In this document: one piece after another, positions 6,901 to 13,646 of the stretch
Layout: every line of letters starts with the position of its first letter
Position numbering within the stretch: position 1 is the stretch's first letter
Assembly: GCA_016280445.1 (NCBI GenBank)
Contig: JAEEGS010000035.1
Span: 1-41,626 of the forward strand
DNA length: 41,626 nucleotides
Direction of reading: 5' to 3'
DNA from: Bacteroidaceae bacterium
GTDB taxonomy: Bacteria > Bacteroidota > Bacteroidia > Bacteroidales > Bacteroidaceae
The notes under the pieces: generated by a model
Told to the model about the DNA's origin: nothing
Database searches by the model: none
The model's input: only the letters and a program-made list of their open reading frames with translations
Made by a program: the position numbers and the translations under genes

Positions 6901-7947
6901 TTAGAAGTATTTGGTGATGTTGGCATTGTCGAAGTTGTTCATCTCGTTCATCATGCGGACAGCGGAATCGACGATGGGGAAGGCACAAAGCGCACCTGTC
7001 CCCTCTCCTAACCTCAGTCCTAAGGAGAGGATTGGCTCGGCGTGGAGGGCATCGAGCATACGACGGTGGCCGCTCTCATCGCCACAATGGCCGAAGATCA
7101 TGTAGTCTTTGGCAGCAGGATAGAGTTGACAGGCCGCCAGAGCACAGGCGGTCATGATGAAACCATCGACGAGCACGAGCATCTGTAGTTCGGCAGCACG
7201 GAGCATCGCACCGATGGCCACCACCATCTCAAAACCACCGAAATAGCGGATGATGTCTTTGGCGGAAGGGGTCGGCATTTGTTCGTTGAAATGTTCGAGC
7301 GCCTGCGTGAGCACCCTGCCTTTGTGGGTGACGCCCGTGGAGTTGAGCCCAGAGCCGGCACCGATACACTCGGCCAACGGGATGTGGCAGAAGAGGCTCA
7401 TCCAGATGGACGAGGGAGAGGTGTTGGCTATGCCCATCTCGCCAACACAAAGGACACAACAGCCTTCAGCGTGGCAAGCATCGGCCAATTCGACGCCGAT
7501 AGAAATGGCACGCTCATATTCCGAGGGAGACATGGCCGGTTCGTGCAGAAAGTTACGGGTGCCTGGTGCTATCTTGCGATTCAGGATGCCGGGAATCTGT
7601 GACAAATCATGGTCAACACCCACATCGACAACACGGAGATGGAAACCATGCTGGCGGCAGAACATATTGACCCCACCCCCACCTTTGGTGAAGTTGACCA
7701 TCTGCTGCCAGGTGACTTCACGTGGGGAGACGCTGACCCCTTCACGCTCGATGCCGTGGTCGCCACCCAAAAGGAGGTGGCAAGGATGCGCCAACGAAGG
7801 CGTGAGGCTCTGCTGGGCCAGACATATCTGCATAGCAAGGGTTTCGAGACGGCCCAGAGAACCCTTGGGCTTGTTGAGGTTATCTATTTTTGCCTGGATG
7901 ACAGGACGAAGCGCCTGGTCGGGAGAAGTGATATTGAATATATGCAT
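6901..7947 (-). CDS. cobT: Nicotinate-nucleotide:dimethylbenzimidazole phosphoribosyltransferase, CobT
   Basis: 348 residues, normal length. It makes alpha-ribazole phosphate, the lower-ligand nucleotide, in the cytoplasm. Family motifs: KPKGSLGRLE (26-35), GGDHGI (61-66), GEMGIANTS (169-177) and LRLGEGTGA, in which Glu315 corresponds to the catalytic Glu of Salmonella CobT. It is followed by cobS and preceded by cobU with a 9-base gap, consistent with one operon for nucleotide loop assembly. Confidence 0.97.
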   Translation of the reverse strand: MHIFNITSPDQALRPVIQAKIDNLNKPKGSLGRLETLAMQICLAQQSLTPSLAHPCHLLLGGDHGIEREGVSVSPREVTWQQMVNFTKGGGGVNMFCRQHGFHLRVVDVGVDHDLSQIPGILNRKIAPGTRNFLHEPAMSPSEYERAISIGVELADACHAEGCCVLCVGEMGIANTSPSSIWMSLFCHIPLAECIGAGSGLNSTGVTHKGRVLTQALEHFNEQMPTPSAKDIIRYFGGFEMVVAIGAMLRAAELQMLVLVDGFIMTACALAACQLYPAAKDYMIFGHCGDESGHRRMLDALHAEPILSLGLRLGEGTGALCAFPIVDSAVRMMNEMNNFDNANITKYF

Positions 7948-7956
7948 AGGGGGAAG

Positions 7957-8463
7957 TTATTTGATTTTCACTGGGATTCCGCTGACCATGAGGATGACCT
8001 CGTCGGCCTGTTGGGCCACATACTGGTTCATCCAGCCCTGGAGGTCTGTGAACTGGCGTTGCACGGCGTTGTCGCTGATACCGCCTAAACCGATTTCGTT
8101 GGTGACGAAGATGAAAGTGGCATCTTGGGCGGTGAAGCGGTCAAACTCGTCCTTGAGGGCAGCGAGGGTCTTGTCCACATCTTGCTGGTCGAAGAAAAAG
8201 TTGGTGCACCACAGGGTGATGCAGTCAATGACGGCCGTGCGTCCTGTCAGGTCATGGCGACTGAGGTACCGTTCTTCTTCGATGTTGTCCCACTCGGCAC
8301 CGCGCCGTTGCTGATGCTTGACGACACGCTGACGGAACTCGTCATCCCAGACATGGGCGGTCGCCACATAGACGGGGTTAGGACTGAGGGAGAGGGCAAG
8401 GCGTTCGGCATATTGGCTTTTGCCTGAGCGTTGGCCACCAGTGATAAGGATGATACGTTTCAT
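7957..8463 (-). CDS. cobU: Adenosylcobinamide kinase / adenosylcobinamide-phosphate guanylyltransferase, CobU
   Basis: 168 residues from the ATG at 8463; the longer frame adds a proline-rich stretch overlapping cbiB and is rejected. It phosphorylates adenosylcobinamide and transfers GMP to it. The P-loop GGQRSGKS is at 9-16. His50 in RQRVVKHQQRRGAEW matches the guanylylated His of CobU by position, and VTNEIGLGG is the conserved acidic strand. The start lies 11 bases after the cbiB stop. Confidence 0.95.
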   Translation of the reverse strand: MKRIILITGGQRSGKSQYAERLALSLSPNPVYVATAHVWDDEFRQRVVKHQQRRGAEWDNIEEERYLSRHDLTGRTAVIDCITLWCTNFFFDQQDVDKTLAALKDEFDRFTAQDATFIFVTNEIGLGGISDNAVQRQFTDLQGWMNQYVAQQADEVILMVSGIPVKIK

Positions 8464-8474
8464 GGGGGAATGGG

Positions 8475-9464
8475 TTATGCGGTTATGGGGAGGAGGAGAT
8501 GGAGGAGCATATAGAGAAGGACGAGGAGGAGGACGGTCACACATTCGGCGATGCGGTTGATGCGGATAGCGATGCGCATGTCTTGGGTAGTGAGGAGACG
8601 GTCATTCTCGCCAATGTAGGGTTTGTCGAAGAGTTGACCAAAGTAGGTGTGGGGGCCACCGAAGCGGCAGTTGAGGATGCCTGCAAGGGCGGCTTCGGGA
8701 TAGCCACTGTTGGGAGAGGCGTGGTGGGAACCATACTTGGCAACAAATTTCAGCAGGGAGAGATGCCCTGATGCCAACACCATGAGGAAGGCGGTGAGGC
8801 GGGCAGGGATATAGTTGGCTATATCGTCGAGATGGGCGGCAAAACAACCGAAGTCCTTGTAGCGGTCGGTCTTGTAGCCAATCATAGAGTCAAGGGTGTT
8901 GACCATTTTGTAGGTGAGCATACCTGGCACCCCAGCGACAGCAAGCCAGAAGAGAGGGGCGATGACGCCATCGCTGAGGTTCTCGGCGAGGGTTTCAAGG
9001 GCTGCCGTGCGGATTTCCTGGGCAGAGAGTTCGGAAGTGTCGCGCCCGACGATACGGGCCACTTGCTTGCGCCCTTCGTCGAGAGAACGGTCGACGGCCA
9101 AGAAAGTTTGGCGCACCTCACGGATGAGAGTAGTGCCGGCAAGGCACCAAAAGATGATGAGAGAGGGAAGAGCAAGAAAAAGACCCTCTCCCCAACCCTC
9201 CCCCGTAATGGGGAGGGAGACCACCCAGGATGTAAGAACGAGAAGTACCCACGTGGCAACAAAAACGAAGATGACGAGGAAGAGGGAAAGGAGTGCACCT
9301 TTCAGTTTGCGATGGCTGCCCTTGTTGAGCCGCTTTTCGCCCCATGAGATAAGTTTGCCAAACCCAACGACGGGGTGTGGCATCCATTGGGGGTCGCCGA
9401 AAAGGAGGTCGAGGAGCCAACCTATCAGGAGGGGTAATATGCCATACAGCGCTTCGTTCATCAT
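8475..9464 (-). CDS. cbiB: Adenosylcobinamide-phosphate synthase, CbiB (CobD in the Pseudomonas naming)
   Basis: 329 residues, multi-pass inner-membrane protein. It attaches (R)-1-amino-2-propanol phosphate to adenosylcobyric acid. Motifs: LLDLLFGDPQWMPHPVVGFGKLI (split by helices near 17-40), DGVIAPLFW, SMIGYKTDRYKDFG and the C-terminal GGPHTYFGQ region. Odd: residues about 83-97 (SLPITGEGWGEG) are translated from a half copy of a palindromic repeat (9182-9222) that also sits in two other genes here. It falls between two membrane helices. The start overlaps the upstream gene by ATGA. Confidence 0.95.
   Translation of the reverse strand: MMNEALYGILPLLIGWLLDLLFGDPQWMPHPVVGFGKLISWGEKRLNKGSHRKLKGALLSLFLVIFVFVATWVLLVLTSWVVSLPITGEGWGEGLFLALPSLIIFWCLAGTTLIREVRQTFLAVDRSLDEGRKQVARIVGRDTSELSAQEIRTAALETLAENLSDGVIAPLFWLAVAGVPGMLTYKMVNTLDSMIGYKTDRYKDFGCFAAHLDDIANYIPARLTAFLMVLASGHLSLLKFVAKYGSHHASPNSGYPEAALAGILNCRFGGPHTYFGQLFDKPYIGENDRLLTTQDMRIAIRINRIAECVTVLLLVLLYMLLHLLLPITA
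9182..9222. repeat. Palindromic element, half copy, inside cbiB
   Basis: CCCTCTCCCC, then CCTCCCCC-GTAAT-GGGGAGG, the same units as at 19924-20020 and 29077-29240. It is in frame with cbiB. Confidence 0.85.
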
Positions 9465-10441
9465 TCGTCCATGAATTGCTGGATGGCAGCCACCAAGGCA
9501 TCGTTCTCTTCGGGCGATTGGGTGGCTATGCGGAAGTGATGGGGTGTGAGTCTCCGGAAGTTGGAGGCATCGCGGATAAGGATGTTCTGTTGGTTTGCCA
9601 GATAGTCCTTGAGTTCGGTGGCAGTGGCAAGTTCGATGGTACAGAGAAAGAAGTTTGTCTGTGTATCAAAGGTCTGTATCCCCTCAAGGACATTCAGGCG
9701 TTCACGCAGCCTTTGGGTCTCGGTCAGATAGGCAGTCAGGTCGGGAATGAGACGAGCATGGTGACGGATGAGCCATTTGCCTGCCTCCATCGCCAACGCA
9801 TTGACCGACCAAGGACGGTGAGACTGGCGAAGGGTGGCAATGAAGCGGGATGATGCCACCACATAGCCCACCCGAAGACCTGGAATGCCATACTGCTTGG
9901 TCATGGAGTGAAGTTGGAGCACATTGCCCATACGCACCGCTTCTTGTGGAGTCAGCAAAGGAGCGAGGGTATAGTCTTCGTAAGATTGGTCTATCACGAG
10001 ATGTTCATGCCGGGTGGCCAGTTCCTCCACAAAAGAGGCAGACAGGACTTCGCCCGTCGGATTGTTGGGATTGCACAGCCAACAGAGGGCCGCATCTTCC
10101 ACTTCTTCATAGCCGAACAGACGGCACGCATCCTCATACTCGGAGAACGTGGGATGGAACACCTTGAACGTAGGTTTCTCACGGAACGCTTGGGCGATGA
10201 GGTAGATGGCATCGGTAGCACCACTCGTCACCAGCACCTCATCGGCCTTGATGCCACACTCATGTGCTATCATGGCCTCCAACGAACGGGCTGACGGCTC
10301 GGGATAGGAACGGATGACATCAAGATGACGGCACAGATATTCCTCCAACCCTGAGAGGTCGGCGTGGGCATAGATGTTGGAACTGAAGTTCATGCGGATG
10401 CCCGAATAATTGTAGATGTCATCGCCGTGGCCGGAAAGCAT
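9461..10441 (-). CDS. cobD: Threonine-phosphate decarboxylase-type aminotransferase (CobD of Salmonella naming, CobC of Pseudomonas)
   Basis: 326 residues of PLP fold type I. Expected role: decarboxylation of L-threonine O-3-phosphate to (R)-1-amino-2-propanol phosphate, the linker used by CbiB. Seen: GATDAIY (cofactor phosphate loop), CNPNNPTGE (123-131), D151xxY154 and HSMTKQYGIPGLRVGY with the Schiff-base Lys182. The family resembles histidinol-phosphate aminotransferase, but the operon position between cbiP and cbiB supports the cobalamin role. It starts 6 bases after cbiP and overlaps cbiB by ATGA. Confidence 0.9.
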   Translation of the reverse strand: MLSGHGDDIYNYSGIRMNFSSNIYAHADLSGLEEYLCRHLDVIRSYPEPSARSLEAMIAHECGIKADEVLVTSGATDAIYLIAQAFREKPTFKVFHPTFSEYEDACRLFGYEEVEDAALCWLCNPNNPTGEVLSASFVEELATRHEHLVIDQSYEDYTLAPLLTPQEAVRMGNVLQLHSMTKQYGIPGLRVGYVVASSRFIATLRQSHRPWSVNALAMEAGKWLIRHHARLIPDLTAYLTETQRLRERLNVLEGIQTFDTQTNFFLCTIELATATELKDYLANQQNILIRDASNFRRLTPHHFRIATQSPEENDALVAAIQQFMDE

Positions 10442-10447
10442 GAGGAG

Positions 10448-11986
10448 TTAGGAGTTAGAAGTGAGGAGTTGGTAGAGGCGGTCCATGTCGAGATGGTGGC
10501 GTACATGGTCAGCCAAGAGGTTGTACTGCTGTTCTTTGAAGGCTTGGTAGTCGATGGGCTTGCTCCGCTCGGACAGTTTGGCGGCAAAGGGCTGCAAAAG
10601 CGTGTCGATGAAGGCGGAGTTGTCGAGGATGCCGTGTACATAAGTGCCCATGCATCGGTCGGACACCTTGTAGCCATCGGGAGTGCCATCACTGAAAGTG
10701 ACCAGCGGACTTGGAGGGGCATCGTTGCAGGGATGGGTCTCGCCGCAATGAATCTCATAGCCCGTCATGCCTCCGTCGAAGGTGACTTGTCGGGTGGTCT
10801 TCTCGGCTGTGATGGTCGTGGTGACAGGCAGAAGCCCCAATCCGGGCAATCGTTCGATGTCACCTTCGATATGCTGAGGGTCCAACACCTCTTGCCCCAT
10901 CATCTGATAGCCACCACAGATGCCCATGACGGCGGCTCCTTCACGATGCGCACGAATGATAGCTTGTGCCACCCCATTACGACGCAGTTCGTAGAGGTCG
11001 CAGAGGGTCGATTTACTGCCTGGCAGGATGATGATGTCGCTCTTCAGGAGGTCGTCGGTGTTGTTCGTATAGAAGAGATGCACACGAGGGTCACGCTCCA
11101 GCACGTTGAAGTCGGTGAAGTTGGAGAGATGACGCAGGAGCACCACTGCTACCGAGACCGTTGAAAGTTGAGAGGTGAAAGGTGAAAGTTGGCCTCCAGC
11201 CTTTTTCCCTAAGGCTACGCTGTCCTCTTCCTCGATGTGGATGTCTTTGTAGTAGGGCACCACGCCCAAGACGGGGATGCCGCAGAGGTCTTCCAACATC
11301 TTGCGTCCGTCGTCGAAAAGACGGAGGTCACCACGGAACTTATTGATGATGATACCCTTGATGCGCGCCTTGTCCTCGGGTGTCTGCAAGGCGATGCTGC
11401 CATAGACGGACGCAAAGACGCCGCCACGGTCAATGTCGCCCACCAAGATGACATCGGCATCGGCATGGCGAGCCATCGGCATGTTCACGAGGTCGTGGTC
11501 GCGAAGGTTGATTTCGGAGATGGAGCCTGCCCCTTCCATGACAATGGGGTTGTATTGGGCAGCAAGGCGGTCGAAGGCAGCATTGACTTCATGACGAAAG
11601 TCAATGGGAGGAGTTGTCGGAGTATTCGGATTACTCGGAGTATTCGGATTATTCCGAGAACTCCGCCAGAAGTCGTAGGCATCGCGGTTGCCAATAGGCA
11701 CACCATTCAGCACCACTTGGCTGGTGTGGTCGCTCTGGGGCTTCAAGAGGAGCGGGTTCATGTCGGTGTGGCAAGGGATGCCGGCTGCCTCGGCCTGAAC
11801 GGCTTGTGCACGTCCAATCTCCAGCCCCTCAGGAGTGGCGTAGGAATTGAGCGCCATGTTCTGGGCTTTGAACGGAGCAGGATGGTAGCCATCTTGCAAG
11901 AAGATACGACACAGGGCGGTGGCAAGAATGCTCTTGCCGACATCGCTGCCCGTACCAGCCAACATGATGGGATGAAGCCTTTTCAT
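10448..11986 (-). CDS. cbiP: Cobyric acid synthase, CbiP/CobQ
   Basis: 512 residues. It amidates four side chains of adenosylcobyrinic acid a,c-diamide using glutamine and ATP. The N-terminal dethiobiotin-synthetase-like ATPase has GTGSDVGKS (11-19), AQNMALNSY and EGAGSISEINL. The C-terminal class I glutamine amidotransferase domain has GICGGYQMMG with Cys357, and YVHGILDN with the His. Odd: two low-complexity stretches at domain linkers, residues 109-127 (Asn-Pro-Thr-rich, from an 18-bp tandem repeat) and 264-278 (QLSPFTSQLST, from a GAAAGTTG-type repeat also found in cbiA). Starts one base after the cbiA C-half. Confidence 0.96.
   Translation of the reverse strand: MKRLHPIMLAGTGSDVGKSILATALCRIFLQDGYHPAPFKAQNMALNSYATPEGLEIGRAQAVQAEAAGIPCHTDMNPLLLKPQSDHTSQVVLNGVPIGNRDAYDFWRSSRNNPNTPSNPNTPTTPPIDFRHEVNAAFDRLAAQYNPIVMEGAGSISEINLRDHDLVNMPMARHADADVILVGDIDRGGVFASVYGSIALQTPEDKARIKGIIINKFRGDLRLFDDGRKMLEDLCGIPVLGVVPYYKDIHIEEEDSVALGKKAGGQLSPFTSQLSTVSVAVVLLRHLSNFTDFNVLERDPRVHLFYTNNTDDLLKSDIIILPGSKSTLCDLYELRRNGVAQAIIRAHREGAAVMGICGGYQMMGQEVLDPQHIEGDIERLPGLGLLPVTTTITAEKTTRQVTFDGGMTGYEIHCGETHPCNDAPPSPLVTFSDGTPDGYKVSDRCMGTYVHGILDNSAFIDTLLQPFAAKLSERSKPIDYQAFKEQQYNLLADHVRHHLDMDRLYQLLTSNS
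11155..11200. repeat. GAAAGTTG-type low-complexity repeat inside cbiP
   Basis: GTTGAAAGTTGAGAGGTGAA followed by AGGTGAAAGTTG. A longer version lies in frame in cbiA at 12768-12850. Confidence 0.75.
11619..11662. repeat. 18-bp tandem repeat inside cbiP
   Basis: GGAGTATTCGGATTACTC is followed by GGAGTATTCGGATTATTC. Translated on the minus strand it gives an Asn-Thr-Pro-rich linker. Confidence 0.85.
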
Positions 11987-11987
11987 A

Positions 11988-12545
11988 CTATAGTGTATCT
12001 ATACTGATATTATATATATGTGTGTAACTCGCCAACACATTCTTGTGTCTGAACACAGGCGTGGGCACAGGATGGCCCTTGGCATCATCAACTTGCACGA
12101 TAGATGGTGGCGTCTCGTCCAAGAACTGCGTGTAGTGGAACTCATGTCCCCGATACTCATAGCCATCCAACACAAACCGCCGATAACCCAGGGAGAGTTT
12201 GCGGTCGGCCTTTCGTGCCGTGATGCGATAAGGCAGGACTCCGCACATCGGGAACTCGCCCTCGTCGGTCACAATGCTTTGGCACAGATACATCATGCCA
12301 CCACACTCCGCCACGATGCGACCACCTTGTTCTGCATAGGCTCTGATGCTTTCACGCGTTTGCTCGGCCTTCACCAATGCCTCCAGGTGTTTCTCGGGAT
12401 AGCCGCCGGGCAAATACAGGAAGTCACAACCCGCAGGAAGCGGTTCGTTCGCCTCCGGGTCAAAGAAAGTCACCTCCCCTAACCTATCCAACGTTTCCTG
12501 ATAGAGAAACGAGAACGACTCACTATTTCTTGCCACCACAATCAT
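11988..12545 (-). CDS. cbiA: Cobyrinate a,c-diamide synthase, glutamine amidotransferase half (CbiA C-domain)
   Basis: 185 residues from the ATG at 12545; a TTG at 12566 could add 7 residues. It matches the C-terminal half of CbiA: VARNSESFSFLYQETLDRL is the opening of that domain, LYLPGGYPE the following motif, and AECGGMMYLC carries the amidotransferase Cys81. FEFHYT-like HEFHYTQF is near the end. The ATG overlaps the stop of the N-half gene as ATGA, so the two halves are probably translated together. In known CbiA proteins both halves form one chain of about 450 residues. The split sits at the domain boundary. Confidence 0.88.
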   Translation of the reverse strand: MIVVARNSESFSFLYQETLDRLGEVTFFDPEANEPLPAGCDFLYLPGGYPEKHLEALVKAEQTRESIRAYAEQGGRIVAECGGMMYLCQSIVTDEGEFPMCGVLPYRITARKADRKLSLGYRRFVLDGYEYRGHEFHYTQFLDETPPSIVQVDDAKGHPVPTPVFRHKNVLASYTHIYNISIDTL

Positions 12546-13255
12546 AACGCCAACAATCTTTGCCAACCCACATGCTCCTCCAACAACGCCACCAGTTTCT
12601 CACTCTCCATCTTCTCAGAGAAGTCCAAGCCCAGATATCGGGAGCCCTGTTCTAACTCCACACATTTGGGAAGAAAGCCGAAACACTCCATCTGCAAGTC
12701 ATCACACACCTCCTGCAACATCTTCCGATGACGTTCTGAACCTACTTTGTTGAAGATAACACCAGCGATGGTGAAAGGTGAAAGTTGACAATTGAAAGTT
12801 GAAAGTTGGGAGGTGGGGGTTGAAAGTCGAGAGTGAGGGGGAGAGAAATGGGTGAAGCCATAAAGCAAGGCTGCCGTCGAATAAGCGGCAGACTTGGCAT
12901 CCACCACCAGCACCACAGGAATGCCCAACACACTAGCAATCTCCGCTGAGGAACCTCGGTCGCGGTCGTAGCCATCGAACAAGCCCATCATGCCCTCGAC
13001 AATCGACACATCGGCATCCTGGCCATAGTGCACAAAGAGTTCCTTCACATGCTCCTTGGTCGCCATGAAGGTGTCAAGGTTGATGCTTGGACGCCCACAC
13101 ACCGCCTCGTGAAACTTCGTGTCGATGTAGTCAGGTCCACATTTGAAGGGCTGCACCTTCAGTCCTTTGCTGACCAATAACGCCATCAACCCTCGGGCAA
13201 TTGTCGTCTTGCCCGAGCCACTGGTGGGTGCTGCTATGAGGAAACCGTGTGTCAT
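12542..13255 (-). CDS. cbiA: Cobyrinate a,c-diamide synthase, ATPase half (CbiA N-domain)
   Basis: 237 residues from the ATG at 13255. It holds the ATP-dependent ligase domain that activates the a and c carboxylates: P-loop APTSGSGKTT (9-18), KCGPDYIDTKFH (38-49), EGMMGLFDG (87-95) and VVDAKSAAYS. It stops where the amidotransferase domain should begin, and that domain follows as a separate gene overlapping by ATGA. Residues 138-161 (SPPHSRLSTPTSQLSTFNCQ onward) are an in-frame low-complexity insertion from repeat DNA. This is the first gene of the operon. Its promoter lies only seven bases upstream. Confidence 0.9.
   Translation of the reverse strand: MTHGFLIAAPTSGSGKTTIARGLMALLVSKGLKVQPFKCGPDYIDTKFHEAVCGRPSINLDTFMATKEHVKELFVHYGQDADVSIVEGMMGLFDGYDRDRGSSAEIASVLGIPVVLVVDAKSAAYSTAALLYGFTHFSPPHSRLSTPTSQLSTFNCQLSPFTIAGVIFNKVGSERHRKMLQEVCDDLQMECFGFLPKCVELEQGSRYLGLDFSEKMESEKLVALLEEHVGWQRLLAL
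12768..12850. repeat. GAAAGTTG-type low-complexity repeat inside cbiA
   Basis: Successive GTGAAAGTTGACAATTGAAA, GTTGAAAGTTGGGAGG and GGGGTTGAAAGTCGAGAG. It is in frame and lies between the VDAKSAAYS and VIFNKVGSERH motifs. Confidence 0.8.
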
Positions 13256-13262
13256 CGGAATG

Positions 13263-13294
13263 CAAAGGTAGGAAAAATTGAAGAACTGCAAAAT
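13263..13294 (-). promoter_or_regulatory. Promoter of the late cobalamin operon (predicted leaderless)
   Basis: On the minus strand, TACCTTTG (13270-13263) is preceded by TTTTGCAG with TTG 18 bases upstream. Only seven bases separate the box from the cbiA ATG at 13255, so transcription should start at or next to the start codon. Confidence 0.7.
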
Positions 13295-13297
13295 TGA

Positions 13298-13400
13298 AGA
13301 ATTGAAAAATACGATAAAGAATCTGAAAATTGGAAGAAAGAACAAAAAAAATATGGGCGAAAACAACTTTCATCCTTCAATTCTTCCATTTTTCAATTCT
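13298..13400. repeat. 13-bp inverted repeat in the divergent intergenic region
   Basis: AGAATTGAAAAAT at 13298-13310 and its complement ATTTTTCAATTCT at 13388-13400, lying between the two divergent cobalamin promoters. The region between is AT-rich with AATTGAAGA-type repeats. Confidence 0.7.
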
Positions 13401-13407
13401 TTATTAT

Positions 13408-13415
13408 TATCTTTG
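13408..13415 (+). promoter_or_regulatory. Promoter -7 box of the riboswitch operon
   Basis: TATCTTTG on the plus strand, about 20 bases before the start of the riboswitch fold. Confidence 0.7.
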
Positions 13416-13429
13416 CCACCGAAATTGGT

Positions 13430-13592
13430 AATCAAACGATTCAAACGGTCGTGAGATGCAAGGGAATCCAGTGAGAATCTGGAGCTGTACCTGCAGCTGT
13501 AATCTCCTTTTGTCAACGTCTGTTCACAAAAGCCACTGAGGAATCGGGAAGGCGAACAGGCCGGGAGAAAGTCAGAATACCTGCCAAAGTCC
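13430..13592 (+). promoter_or_regulatory. Cobalamin (adenosylcobalamin) riboswitch
   Basis: Conserved pieces appear in the right order: GGGAATCCAGTGAGAATCTG with GAGCTGTACCTGCAGCTGTA (about 13462-13501), GCCACTG (13532-13538), GGGAAGGCG (13546-13554) and the B12 box AGTCAGAATACCTGCC (13570-13585). A hairpin CATGCA...TGCATG (13611-13630) lies between the aptamer and the receptor ATG at 13647, a possible expression platform. By family knowledge, cobalamin binding should switch off the receptor operon. Confidence 0.96.
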
Positions 13593-13646
13593 CAAAGAAA
13601 AAGATGTATACATGCACAGGACTATGCATGACAACACCGCCGCTTT

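Noticed and set aside
7000-7036. Possible copy of the palindromic element in cobT
   Set aside because: The DNA is weakly palindromic, but it encodes the conserved LRLGEGTGA active-site motif, so it is native sequence.
7250-8314. A 354-codon plus-strand frame across cobT and cobU
   Set aside because: Both minus-strand genes have clear family motifs; the frame spans two genes and their gap.
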